Positions 13,395-20,983 of a DNA stretch of 20,983 nt are shown in pieces (the first letter of the stretch is position 1; the number at the start of each line of letters is the position of its first letter). The notes under the pieces were generated by a model. The model did not search any database. It saw only the letters and a program-made list of their open reading frames with translations, and was not told where the DNA came from. Location of the stretch: assembly GCA_023424865.1 (NCBI GenBank), contig JAFADM010000017.1, positions 1-20,983 of the forward strand. The letters run 5' to 3'. The translations under genes and the position numbers were made by a program. Origin of the DNA: Bacillota bacterium. GTDB taxonomy: Bacteria; Bacillota_A; Clostridia; DSM-8532.

Positions 13395-14510
13395 ATGGAT
13401 CACACTTTAAAATCTTCAGGACCCAAACGACGTACTAAAACCATGCTTATCAACCTGGTTTCTGTAGCCTTGGTATTTGTCATTCTGGCACTGGTTAAGG
13501 AAAACGGACTAATAAATAATTATGTTCAGGGTATTTTAATTCAGTGCTGCTATGCCATTATTATGGCGGTTTCATTAAACATCACCATTGGTTTTCTGGG
13601 CCAGATTGCCCTGGGCCACGCAGGCTTTATGGCTGTGGGCGGCTACACCTCGGCTCTGGTTACCAAAGCCCTTACCAATGCAGGCATTTTAACTGCAACC
13701 GATGAATTTACCAAATTCATTCTTTTCCTTATCGGCATACTCAGCGGTGCCCTTGTTGCGGCTCTTTTCGGCATCATCGTCGGTATTCCCGCCTTAAGAC
13801 TTCGCGGTGATTATCTGGCCATTATTACTCTGGCCTTCGGTGAAATCATTCGTGTCGTTATCCAGAACCTCCCCTTCGCAGGCGGCAGAGGCTTAAGCAG
13901 AGGACAGGCAGGACAGGCGCTCATCGGTATTAAGAATCTGAATAACATTTACATTGTCCCTTTGCTGGCAGTAATCACCATAACCCTTCTGTTTACCCTG
14001 GTCCGGTCCAAGTTCGGACGGGCAATTATGGCTATTCGTGAGGATGATATCGCCAGTGAGGTTTCCGGCCTCAATACCACTTACTACAAGGTTCTGGCCT
14101 TTACTGTATCCGCTTTTTTTGCCGGTGTTGCCGGTGCCGTTTTCGCTCACCGCGGTCTTGGAACCCTCCAGCACACCGATTTTACCTTTCTTAAGTCAAC
14201 CGAGTATGTCATAATGGTTGTTATCGGAGGCATGGGTTCCTTAACCGGCTCCATAATTGCGGCTATTGCACTTTCCGTGCTTCCGGAGATATTGCGTACC
14301 TTCGCAGAGTACCGTATGCTGGTATACTCCCTGGTGCTCATACTTATGATGGTTTTCCGTCCCAGCGGCATCTGCGGTACGTACGAATTTTCCATGACTC
14401 GCTTTATTGAAGGCATTCCCAACTGGTTCCGCAAGAACGGCGGAAAATCTGGAGCTGCTTTGAAGGGTGCCGGTTCCGGTGCTGAAAGCGGCAAGGAGGA
14501 AAGAAAATGA
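13395..14510 (+). CDS. livM: Branched-chain amino acid ABC transporter permease LivM
   Basis: The second membrane subunit, 371 residues. The start at 13395 is 1 nt after the livH stop and has GAGAAGG upstream; a longer in-frame start inside livH is rejected because its first 20 residues are encoded by livH sequence. A basic N-terminus (KSSGPKRRTKT) precedes about eight to nine hydrophobic segments. Family motifs include ISLNITIGFLGQIALGHAGFMAVGGY-type sequence near 60-85 (LGQIALGHAGFMAVGGY), LRLRGDYLAIITLAFGEIIR near 135-155 and the coupling loop GRAIMAIREDDIASEVSGLN. The C-terminal tail (after about 345) is hydrophilic, rich in Gly, Lys and Ser. The stop overlaps livG by 4 bp (ATGA). Confidence 0.93.
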   Translation: MDHTLKSSGPKRRTKTMLINLVSVALVFVILALVKENGLINNYVQGILIQCCYAIIMAVSLNITIGFLGQIALGHAGFMAVGGYTSALVTKALTNAGILTATDEFTKFILFLIGILSGALVAALFGIIVGIPALRLRGDYLAIITLAFGEIIRVVIQNLPFAGGRGLSRGQAGQALIGIKNLNNIYIVPLLAVITITLLFTLVRSKFGRAIMAIREDDIASEVSGLNTTYYKVLAFTVSAFFAGVAGAVFAHRGLGTLQHTDFTFLKSTEYVIMVVIGGMGSLTGSIIAAIALSVLPEILRTFAEYRMLVYSLVLILMMVFRPSGICGTYEFSMTRFIEGIPNWFRKNGGKSGAALKGAGSGAESGKEERK

Positions 14511-15271
14511 GTGACGTGACATTAAAATGCGAAGGCCTGGGCATCAGCTTTGGCGGTCTTAAAGCCGTCAGCCGCTTCGACTTGGAGCTTAGGGAAGGTG
14601 AGCTTGTAGGACTTATCGGGCCTAACGGCGCGGGCAAAACGACCATTTTCAATCTGCTTACCGGGGTGTATACGCCTACTGAGGGACAGGTTTATGCCTG
14701 CGGTCATCTTATTAATAAGAAAAAAACCCATCAGGTGGTTGCTACGGGGGTTGCCCGGACTTTTCAGAACATTCGTCTCTTTAAGAAAATGACTGTTCTG
14801 GACAATGTTAAAGTAGCCTTCACCAAAGATGTGAAATATTCACTCCTGCAGGCCCTTTTCCGTACCGGCTCCTACTGGAAGGAAGAAGCGGAAATTGACG
14901 AAAAAGCCAGAAAGCTTCTCTCCCTCTTCAAGCTTGAAGACAAAGCGGAGACCCTGGCACAAAATCTTCCCTACGGTCAGCAGCGCAAGCTTGAAATTGC
15001 CCGTGCTCTTGCTACCAATATGAAAATCCTGCTTCTGGACGAACCCGCTGCCGGCATGAACCCCACGGAAACCGCCGAGCTTCTGGAGTGCATCAACCTT
15101 ATCCGAAAGCAGTTTGCCATTACCATACTGCTCATTGAACACGATATGAGCCTTGTTATGAATATCTGCGAGCGCATTGTGGTTATCGACTACGGCGTAA
15201 CCATAGCAGCAGGATCACCCGAAGAAATTGCCAATGATCCCAAGGTTATCGCCGCCTATCTGGGCACTTAG
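14507..15271 (+). CDS. livG: Branched-chain amino acid ABC transporter ATPase LivG
   Basis: One of two cytoplasmic ATPases that power the importer, 254 residues. Walker A is GPNGAGKTT (38-46), the Q-loop lies in RTFQNIRLF (84-92), the signature is the LivG form LPYGQQRKLEIARAL (154-168), Walker B is ILLLDEP (174-180) and the switch histidine is His212 in IEHDM. The C-terminal segment AAGSPEEIANDPKVIAAYLG is characteristic of LivG, which distinguishes it from the lipopolysaccharide exporter ATPase LptB. Its start overlaps the livM stop, which suggests translational coupling. Confidence 0.95.
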   Translation: MSDVTLKCEGLGISFGGLKAVSRFDLELREGELVGLIGPNGAGKTTIFNLLTGVYTPTEGQVYACGHLINKKKTHQVVATGVARTFQNIRLFKKMTVLDNVKVAFTKDVKYSLLQALFRTGSYWKEEAEIDEKARKLLSLFKLEDKAETLAQNLPYGQQRKLEIARALATNMKILLLDEPAAGMNPTETAELLECINLIRKQFAITILLIEHDMSLVMNICERIVVIDYGVTIAAGSPEEIANDPKVIAAYLGT

Positions 15272-15284
15272 AGGAGGAATGCTT

Positions 15285-15989
15285 ATGTTGTCTGTAAAGG
15301 ATCTTCATGTGTCCTATGGTGCTATCCATGCTATTAAAGGAATTAGCCTGGAGGTTGGAAAGGGAGAAATTGTTTCTCTTATCGGTGCCAACGGTGCGGG
15401 TAAAACAACCATATTGCACACCATTACGGGGCTGATTCCTGCCAGTAAGGGAACCATTACCTACGACGGTCACGACCTTCGAAAGGTAGAGCCCCATAGA
15501 ATCATTACTCTTGGCATGGCCCATGTTCCCGAAGGCCGCCATGTCTTTGCACGTATGACAGTCTATGAAAATTTGATGATGGGCGCCATTACCTGTAAGG
15601 ATAAGGTCCAGATTCAAAAAAATCTTGAATTGGTTTATTCCCGCTTCCCTCGCTTGAAGGAACGCCATCGTCAGCTTGCCGGAACACTTTCAGGAGGCGA
15701 GCAGCAGATGGTGGCCATGGGAAGGGCCATTATGTCCAGTCCTAAAATGGTCCTTCTTGACGAACCCTCCATGGGCTTGTCCCCCCTGCTTGTTAAGGAA
15801 GTGTTCGACATTGTCTCCGCACTTCATGACACCGGTATTACTGTTCTTCTGGTTGAACAGAATGCGAAAATGGCCCTATCCATCTCCGATAGGGCTTATG
15901 TGCTTGAAACCGGGCACATCTCCATGGAAGGCCCTGCCAAAGACCTTCTTGAGGATGACCGTGTGCGTAAGGCTTATCTTGGAGCCTGA
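15285..15989 (+). CDS. livF: Branched-chain amino acid ABC transporter ATPase LivF
   Basis: The second ATPase, 234 residues. Walker A is GANGAGKTT (34-42), the signature LSGGEQQ (135-141), Walker B MVLLDEP (155-161). VEQNA in place of the usual switch histidine is normal for LivF. VPEGRHVFARMTVYENL is also a LivF mark. Two in-frame ATG codons lie close together (15279 and 15285); 15285 is preferred because the GAGGAGG site (15271-15277) is 7 nt from it and only 1 nt from the other. It pairs with LivG to form the ATPase heterodimer, and it ends the operon before the terminator at 16061. Confidence 0.95.
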   Translation: MLSVKDLHVSYGAIHAIKGISLEVGKGEIVSLIGANGAGKTTILHTITGLIPASKGTITYDGHDLRKVEPHRIITLGMAHVPEGRHVFARMTVYENLMMGAITCKDKVQIQKNLELVYSRFPRLKERHRQLAGTLSGGEQQMVAMGRAIMSSPKMVLLDEPSMGLSPLLVKEVFDIVSALHDTGITVLLVEQNAKMALSISDRAYVLETGHISMEGPAKDLLEDDRVRKAYLGA

Positions 15990-16060
15990 CAGAGCAAGCG
16001 GGAATGCTCCAGCTTGGCTATAAAGCTCCGCTTATCTCATATTCATAGGAATAGCACCAA

Positions 16061-16116
16061 GCTCTGCAGGGGACTTACCGGAATTATGCAGTTTTCCCCT
16101 TCAGGGCTTTTCTTTT
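16061..16116 (+). terminator. Terminator of the liv operon
   Basis: GCTCTGCAGGGGA (16061-16073) pairs with TCCCCTTCAGGGC (16095-16107), 12 of 13 positions including one G-T, around a 21-nt loop. TTTTCTTTT follows at 16108-16116. The large loop is unusual but the stem and T tract are convincing. It lies 72 bp after livF. Confidence 0.75.
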
Positions 16117-16394
16117 ACCTGCCTGGCCCATGATGTATTCACCCCTCCGTTTTCTGCTGCGCCATCCTGTTCTGGCGTCTTTAGCAGAAGGACTTCCGAT
16201 TTATCCCTGATTTCAATACCGTTTTGTTGCCTGCCTTGAGTCGGAAACAAATCCTATTATTGTATTAAATCATCCAATTATGGTTCACAATAGAATAAAT
16301 GAGTAAAGAATTCAGTTCCCCGCAGGGTACGAAAAGAGTTAGAATGGAGCTACAGTGTAAAGATTGACTATTATCCGGTCACCGGGGGGATGGT
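16117..16394 (+). other. Intergenic region before the sensor kinase
   Basis: About 280 bp with no gene. It contains a two-part hairpin: TTCTGCT (16152-16158) with AGCAGAA (16183-16189), and inside it CGCCA (16160-16164) with TGGCG (16173-16177). No T tract follows. The second half is AT-rich. A weak candidate promoter is TTGAGT, 16 bp, TATTGT (about 16237-16264); I am not confident in it. Directly before the kinase start lies the palindrome CCGGT-C-ACCGG (16375-16385), which runs into the G-rich run used as ribosome site. Confidence 0.45.
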
Positions 16395-18203
16395 ATGCTG
16401 CAGAAAACAGGTATAACCTGGAGAAATTCCATTTTTACAAAGCTTATTGTGACCTTTTTGATCATCATCCTGCCAATTTACGTTTTAGGCATTCTTGTTT
16501 TTGATTGGAGCCGGAATATGATGACGAAGCAGTTATTCGGCACCATGCAGTCCTATGTCCAATTCGACCTTAATAATTTTGAAGAAGAAATAAATCATAT
16601 CTGGATACAGCAGGCGGATTGCCTCTATGATGAAGACCTAAACAGCCTGGCCTATGCGGAGAGCCTTATGAGTGATTATGAGAAAACCAGTGCCGTTAAC
16701 AGGCTTCAGCACCGTCTTACCTCTATTCAAAACAGCAGCGTCTTTATAAAAAACGTAAGCGCTCACATTTTACCCCTCAAGCTGACGGTAAACGCAGCGG
16801 GAACAAACAAGGTCAGCACGGAAGAAATGAACGACGATGTGTACACGCTTCTGAGTCAGCTTCCCGCCGTCTCCAGCTCCAGGATTGTAAACAGGGACGG
16901 AAGGCTCATACTGGATGCCGTTTTTCCGGCTGCCGGGGCCAGCCGCTCCCCTGTCTTCATTGTGGAGGTGGAATTGTCCCAGAACGCTTTAAGAGCGAGC
17001 CTTATCCGCTCGGACAGCCGCGTTGAAATTAAGTCCATGCTGGAAAGCTACACCCAGAATTTTGTTCTGTCCAGCGACAGCGACAAGGAAACGCTGGACC
17101 ATATCCGTGAAAAAGTGAGGGAACAAGGCACAAAAAGTTCTTCCGATGCTTTTTCTTTCGACGCGGGCGGTGAGAAGTATTTGCTCATTTACGCTGTCTC
17201 GGATTTCCTTGATGCGGTTATTGCCCGCTATATACCGGTGAAGGTGGTCTTTGAGCCTCTAAAGACTTATGAGCTTTGGTACTGGTTTTTTTCTATACTT
17301 GCTGTTTTTATGATTATCTTGTATTCCTTCTCAACCTACCGCTTTTTTCAAAAGCCTCTGATAAAGCTTGTCCAATCCTTTGCAAGGGTGCAGAAGGGAG
17401 ATTTCAGCATACAGATCCCCCAGAAATTCAATGATGAATTCCGGTTTCTTTACGCCTCCTTCAATGAGATGGTGAGTAATCTCAAAATACTTATCGAGCA
17501 GGTCTACCAACAGAAAATTCTGACCCAACGGGCCGAGCTCAGGCAGCTTCAGTCGCAAATCAACCCTCATTTTCTCTACAACAGCTTCTTTATTCTCCAA
17601 AGAAGGATCAGCAGGGGCGATCATGAAAATGCCGAAAGGTTTTGTGAACAGCTTGGGCTTTATTTTAAATTCATCACCCGCAACGCCTCCGACGAAGTAA
17701 TCCTTCAAAAGGAGGTGGAGCATGCCAAAATTTATGCGGATCTACAGGCAGCCCGCTTTTCAAATCGGATACAGGTTCTGTTTGACAGCCTTCCGGAAGG
17801 TTTCGAAAACCGGCTGGTCCCTCGTCTGATTCTTCAGCCTATCCTTGAAAACGCCTTTGAACACGGCCTGGAAAAGAAAGAGGCGGACGGGCGCTTGTCG
17901 GTGACCATTAAGGGAAAGGGGCAGGAACTGGACATTTTTATAGAAGACAATGGCGATCAATTGGACGACTTGAACCTGACCGCCCTTCAGGAGGCTCTTA
18001 TGAGTCCTGATGCACCTCTTGAAACAACAGGGCTTTTAAACATCCATAAGCGAATTCGCCTCACCTTCGGGGAGGAAAGCGGTTTATCCGTTTCCCGAGG
18101 AACTCTTGGCGGCCTCAAGGTTGCCGTTCATCTGAGGTTCAGGGATAACGAAGCTCTTCTTTTGCCATTCCATAAGGAGGCGCCATACCGTAAGGAGGAT
18201 TAA
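16395..18203 (+). CDS. Sensor histidine kinase, YesM type
   Basis: A membrane sensor kinase of 602 residues. It has a first membrane helix at about 17-36, an extracellular sensing region to about 292, a second helix at about 295-312, a HAMP linker (about 313-367) and a coiled stretch. The kinase core is of the His_kinase (LytS/YesM) class: the phosphorylated His392 is in QINPHFLYNSF and the ATP-binding domain has LILQPILENAFEHG (N-box, 478-491), EDNG (517-520) and TGLLNIHKRI (545-554). An upstream stop in frame makes ATG 16395 the first possible start. Its ribosome site is only a GGGGGGA run, so translation may be low. It pairs with the regulator 2 nt downstream. Family members usually sense carbohydrates or peptides; the signal is unknown. 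Confidence 0.92.
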   Translation: MLQKTGITWRNSIFTKLIVTFLIIILPIYVLGILVFDWSRNMMTKQLFGTMQSYVQFDLNNFEEEINHIWIQQADCLYDEDLNSLAYAESLMSDYEKTSAVNRLQHRLTSIQNSSVFIKNVSAHILPLKLTVNAAGTNKVSTEEMNDDVYTLLSQLPAVSSSRIVNRDGRLILDAVFPAAGASRSPVFIVEVELSQNALRASLIRSDSRVEIKSMLESYTQNFVLSSDSDKETLDHIREKVREQGTKSSSDAFSFDAGGEKYLLIYAVSDFLDAVIARYIPVKVVFEPLKTYELWYWFFSILAVFMIILYSFSTYRFFQKPLIKLVQSFARVQKGDFSIQIPQKFNDEFRFLYASFNEMVSNLKILIEQVYQQKILTQRAELRQLQSQINPHFLYNSFFILQRRISRGDHENAERFCEQLGLYFKFITRNASDEVILQKEVEHAKIYADLQAARFSNRIQVLFDSLPEGFENRLVPRLILQPILENAFEHGLEKKEADGRLSVTIKGKGQELDIFIEDNGDQLDDLNLTALQEALMSPDAPLETTGLLNIHKRIRLTFGEESGLSVSRGTLGGLKVAVHLRFRDNEALLLPFHKEAPYRKED

Positions 18204-18205
18204 CT

Positions 18206-19888
18206 TTGTACAGCGTGCTTATTGTTGACGATGAACCTGAAATTGTGGACAGCTTGTTTGAATTATTATCCAGCGCTTCTCCCGGACAGTTGGATATATT
18301 GAAGGCCTACTCGGGAAGAGAAGCCCAGTGCATTCTTTCCGCGGTGAAAATAGATATTTTGCTTACCGATATCCGTATGCCCGGAATAAATGGCTTTCAG
18401 TTGTCCGAAACGGCCAAAAGCAATTGGCCCGGGTGCAGGGTTGTTTTCTTGACCGGCTACAATGAATTTGACTACGCCTATTCGGCTATAAAGAGCAACT
18501 GTGAGGATTATTTGCTGAAAACGGAAAGCAACGGCGAGATCCTTCGGACCATTGAGGAGACCGTAAAGAAAATAGAACAAAGCCTCCGGGACGAAGAGCT
18601 GCTCAACCGGGCCAAAATACAGAGCAGGGAGCTTCTGCCTCTTATGAGGGATAAATTCCTTTTGGAGCTTGCATCGGGCGGCGTACCGTCTAACAGACTG
18701 CTGAAGGACAGGTTCCTTGAGCTTGGCATTTCCCTCAATCCGGACAAGGACGTCTATCTCCTGCTGGGCAGGCCCGACGGCCTTACCGGCAACCCCGGAT
18801 CCGGCCTGTATGACGCGGAATACCGTGCCGCAGTCAGGCTTGCGACGGAAGAAGCCCTTGGCCGTTATTCTCACAAGGCCCTGTTCGAGCTGGATCCAAC
18901 AACCTTTTTATGCCTGATTCAGGCCGGGGAAAAGGATGAGCCGGGCCAGGCCGACACCCTTTCCATTATCAAGGGCGCTATTGAAAACATCCAGAATATC
19001 TGCCGTCAGTCTCTTTCCCTGACCGTATCCTTTGCCCTGGGCACCGATCCCGCCCCCTTGGGGACCCTTCCCGAAAAACTCCTTTCTTTAAGGAAGCTGC
19101 TGGACATCGGCGCCGGTTTGGGTCAGGAAGCCTTCTTAACGGACAGAAGCTTTTCTATGGAGCGCCTGGAAAGACTGACAAGCTACGAAAATGACGATTT
19201 AAAGAAGCATACCCTTTCAGCCCAGAAGCTGGCGTCCCTGTCATCCTATCTGGACAGGGGGCTTAGGAAGGAGTATTTTGACCTGCTGGCAGAGATAACG
19301 GACTGTCTCAGAAATCTCAAAAATAAAAATAATCATTTTGGGCTGGAGATATACTACTCCATAGCCAACTGTCTCCTTTCCTACATCAACCGCTGGCTGA
19401 TTGCAGACGCCATCGCCTTTAAAATGGGCCTTTACAAGCTGACAAGGATTGACTTTCACGATTCCTGGCAGGATGCGGTTGACTATTTGCATCTCCTGTC
19501 TGAGGAAATTTTCAAGACACAAAAAAACAATTGCGAAAAAATGGCCGTGACTTCTGTTAAATTTATCAAGCAATACACCCATGAGCATCTAAAGGAGGAT
19601 CTTTCCCTTTCTAGGATCGCCGAGCTGGTGTACTTTAATCCCTCCTATCTTTCAAGGCTCTTCAAGCAGGTTACCGGCATGAACTACTCCGAATATCTGA
19701 TGGAGGTTCGTGTTGGGAGAGCCCGGGAGCTGCTTGCCGATACGGGAATGCTGATTCACGAGGTGGTGGAGGCGGTAGGCCTTGGTTCACCCACTTATTT
19801 CGGAAGGATCTTTAAAAAAGCAACGGGAATGACTCCCCAGGAATACCGTGACACCAGGACAAAAGGTAAAAATAAGTTGCATGAGTAA
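18206..19888 (+). CDS. Response regulator, AraC-type, YesN family
   Basis: The regulator of 560 residues has a receiver domain (1 to about 120) with acidic Asp8/Asp9 and the phosphorylated Asp55 in LLTDIRMPG, Thr in FLTGYNEF and the conserved Lys in YLLKT. A long middle region (about 130-445) has no motif I recognise, as usual in this family. Two AraC-type helix-turn-helix units follow (about 455-555): DLSLSRIAELVYFNPSYLSRLF and EVVEAVGLGSPTYFGRIFKK. The start is a TTG, supported by AAGGAGG (18192-18198) 7 nt upstream; the protein begins MYSVLIVDDEPE as expected. The gap of 2 nt to the kinase gene means they are coexpressed. It most likely activates the solute-binding gene downstream. Confidence 0.92.
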   Translation: MYSVLIVDDEPEIVDSLFELLSSASPGQLDILKAYSGREAQCILSAVKIDILLTDIRMPGINGFQLSETAKSNWPGCRVVFLTGYNEFDYAYSAIKSNCEDYLLKTESNGEILRTIEETVKKIEQSLRDEELLNRAKIQSRELLPLMRDKFLLELASGGVPSNRLLKDRFLELGISLNPDKDVYLLLGRPDGLTGNPGSGLYDAEYRAAVRLATEEALGRYSHKALFELDPTTFLCLIQAGEKDEPGQADTLSIIKGAIENIQNICRQSLSLTVSFALGTDPAPLGTLPEKLLSLRKLLDIGAGLGQEAFLTDRSFSMERLERLTSYENDDLKKHTLSAQKLASLSSYLDRGLRKEYFDLLAEITDCLRNLKNKNNHFGLEIYYSIANCLLSYINRWLIADAIAFKMGLYKLTRIDFHDSWQDAVDYLHLLSEEIFKTQKNNCEKMAVTSVKFIKQYTHEHLKEDLSLSRIAELVYFNPSYLSRLFKQVTGMNYSEYLMEVRVGRARELLADTGMLIHEVVEAVGLGSPTYFGRIFKKATGMTPQEYRDTRTKGKNKLHE

Positions 19889-19994
19889 AAATAATGAGAT
19901 TTTTTAAATAGTATCCACTGTTTATAATAAGGGTGAGGCCTCAAAAAACAAGAGAGTGAGAAAACAGCTCTCCACAGCATTAGGAGGAAAGAAT
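19889..19994 (+). promoter_or_regulatory. Promoter region of the solute-binding protein gene
   Basis: A perfect -10 TATAAT at 19923-19928 has no recognisable -35: the expected place holds a run of T (19900-19905). That is common at promoters needing an AraC-type activator, which is encoded just upstream. A 10-bp palindrome TGAGG-CCTCA (19934-19943) lies just past the -10, near the predicted start. GAGAG (19952-19956) and CTCTC (19968-19972) could form a small leader hairpin. I see no terminator between the regulator and this gene, so read-through is possible. Confidence 0.5.
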
Positions 19995-20983
19995 ATGATC
20001 TTATCAAAATGGAAAAGATCCGCCGCCGCTTTTCTGATTGCCGGCCTCGCCCTTTCCCTCGCCGCCTGCGGCGCAAACAATTCCTCAAACGGAGGAACGC
20101 CCTCGGCCACGTCCGGGACAAGCACCCCCTCTTCCTCCCCGGAACCAGCGGATCCCATGGGAAAATACGATCCGGGAATTGAACTTACATCCGTAAAATA
20201 TACGCTTTCGGGCTGGACGTACCCTGAGGGCGACAGCGTTGAGAACAACCTCTACACCAGGGAAATTGAGTCCAGGCTGGGAATAAAGATTTCCTACGAC
20301 TGGACGGTGGACACAGCCCAATATGGCAATAAACTGAACCTCAGCATCGCGTCGGGGGATATTCCGGATTTTTTTGCCACCCCTGACTCGAAAACCTTCA
20401 TCAGTCTGGCTAAATCCGGACAGCTGGCTGATTTGACCGAAATCTACGAAACCTATGCCTCCGATGTGATGAAGGAGGTTACTGCGGCGTTTCCCGAAGG
20501 CATGGAATCGGCTGTCTATGACGGAAAGCTCCTGGCCCTCCCTAACTTAGGCTCCGGCATTATCGCATCGCCCCATCTTGTCTGGATAAGGGACGATTGG
20601 ATGACCCAATACAATCTATCCGCCCCTGAGTCCATGGAGGACGTTGTCAACATCGCCAGAACCTTTATGGAAAACAATCCCGGGACCTATGGCATCGGCC
20701 TTGAAAAAAGCCTGTACTCCGGCGGCATCGCCAATATAACGGGATTCGCCAACGCCTACCACGCCTATCCCACGATTTGGCTGCGGGATGAAGGCAATGA
20801 AATTGTTTACGGCTCCATTCAGCCGGAGATGAAGGCGGTTCTTCAGGAATTGCAGAATCTCTATAAGGAAGGCGTCTTCAGCAAGGAATTCGGAATCAAG
20901 GATACCAACAAGGTCAACGAGGATCTTTTAAGCGGCAAGGTGGGTATCGAGTTCGGCGCCTGCTGGAACAGCTATTTCCCCTT
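19995..20983 (+). CDS. Extracellular sugar-binding lipoprotein, LplA type (partial)
   Basis: The frame is open from ATG 19995 (AGGAGG site about 8 nt upstream) to the right edge, 329 codons. The signal peptide is basic, then hydrophobic (AAAFLIAGLALSL), with lipobox LAAC and anchor Cys25. A Ser/Thr/Gly/Pro linker (about 27-52) follows. The body has the features of family 1 carbohydrate-binding proteins of the LplA kind: NLSIASGDIPDFF, LAKSGQLADLTEIYETYAS, VYDGKLLALPN, VWIRDDWMTQYNL and EDVVNIARTFMENNP. Such proteins feed an oligosaccharide ABC importer whose two permeases usually follow; those would lie outside the window. The kinase/regulator pair immediately upstream is the typical partner. 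Substrate unknown. The C-terminal part is missing because of the window edge, not because the gene is broken. Confidence 0.88.
   Translation, partial: MILSKWKRSAAAFLIAGLALSLAACGANNSSNGGTPSATSGTSTPSSSPEPADPMGKYDPGIELTSVKYTLSGWTYPEGDSVENNLYTREIESRLGIKISYDWTVDTAQYGNKLNLSIASGDIPDFFATPDSKTFISLAKSGQLADLTEIYETYASDVMKEVTAAFPEGMESAVYDGKLLALPNLGSGIIASPHLVWIRDDWMTQYNLSAPESMEDVVNIARTFMENNPGTYGIGLEKSLYSGGIANITGFANAYHAYPTIWLRDEGNEIVYGSIQPEMKAVLQELQNLYKEGVFSKEFGIKDTNKVNEDLLSGKVGIEFGACWNSYFP

Overview
The window looks like chromosome from a spore-forming, Gram-positive anaerobe of the Clostridia type. The evidence is a tryptophan T-box leader on a complete trpEGDCFBA operon, strong AGGAGG ribosome sites with some TTG starts, an alpha/beta-type small acid-soluble spore protein, and a YesM/YesN-type two-component pair beside an LplA-type lipoprotein. 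I cannot name the species. I see no phage, IS, integrase, CRISPR, rRNA or tRNA gene.

Layout. 1-156 (-): first 52 codons of a lipoprotein cut by the window edge. 157-932: AT-rich spacer, trp promoter, Trp T-box riboswitch (specifier UGG at 548-550) with its terminator, a small hairpin, then a purine-rich leader full of GAG/UAG triplets running into the trpE ribosome site. 933-7729 (+): trpE, trpG, trpD, trpC, trpF, trpB, trpA. The genes overlap or nearly touch, except for a 54-nt gap with a hairpin before trpD and a 162-bp gap before trpB that holds a likely second promoter. 7756-10051 (-): an AcuB-like CBS-CBS-ACT protein and a cardiolipin synthase-type phospholipase D protein. 10349-10760 (+): an alpha/beta SASP and an unrecognised 57-residue hydrophilic protein, followed by a terminator. 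11094-15989 (+): livJHMGF, a complete branched-chain amino acid (or related) ABC importer with its own promoter and a terminator at 16061-16116. 16395-19888 (+): sensor histidine kinase and AraC-type response regulator. 19995-20983 (+): 5' part of an LplA-type sugar-binding lipoprotein, cut by the right edge.

How the parts work together. The T-box senses uncharged tRNA-Trp and lets transcription read through into the seven genes that convert chorismate to tryptophan; the purine-rich leader and the internal trpBA promoter may add further control. The liv operon imports amino acids: binding lipoprotein, two permeases and two ATPases, with a strong hairpin after livJ that probably sets the ratio of binding protein to permease. 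The kinase/regulator pair most likely controls the adjacent solute-binding protein gene, whose promoter has a good -10 but no recognisable -35.

Most of the window is ordinary, well-understood metabolism and transport. I did not find a convincing new system. The points most worth checking are the triplet-rich trp leader, the trpBA promoter with its inverted repeats, the Asp-to-Glu change at the TrpA catalytic position, the alternative RNA pairings between livJ and livH, and the unknown small gene behind the SASP.
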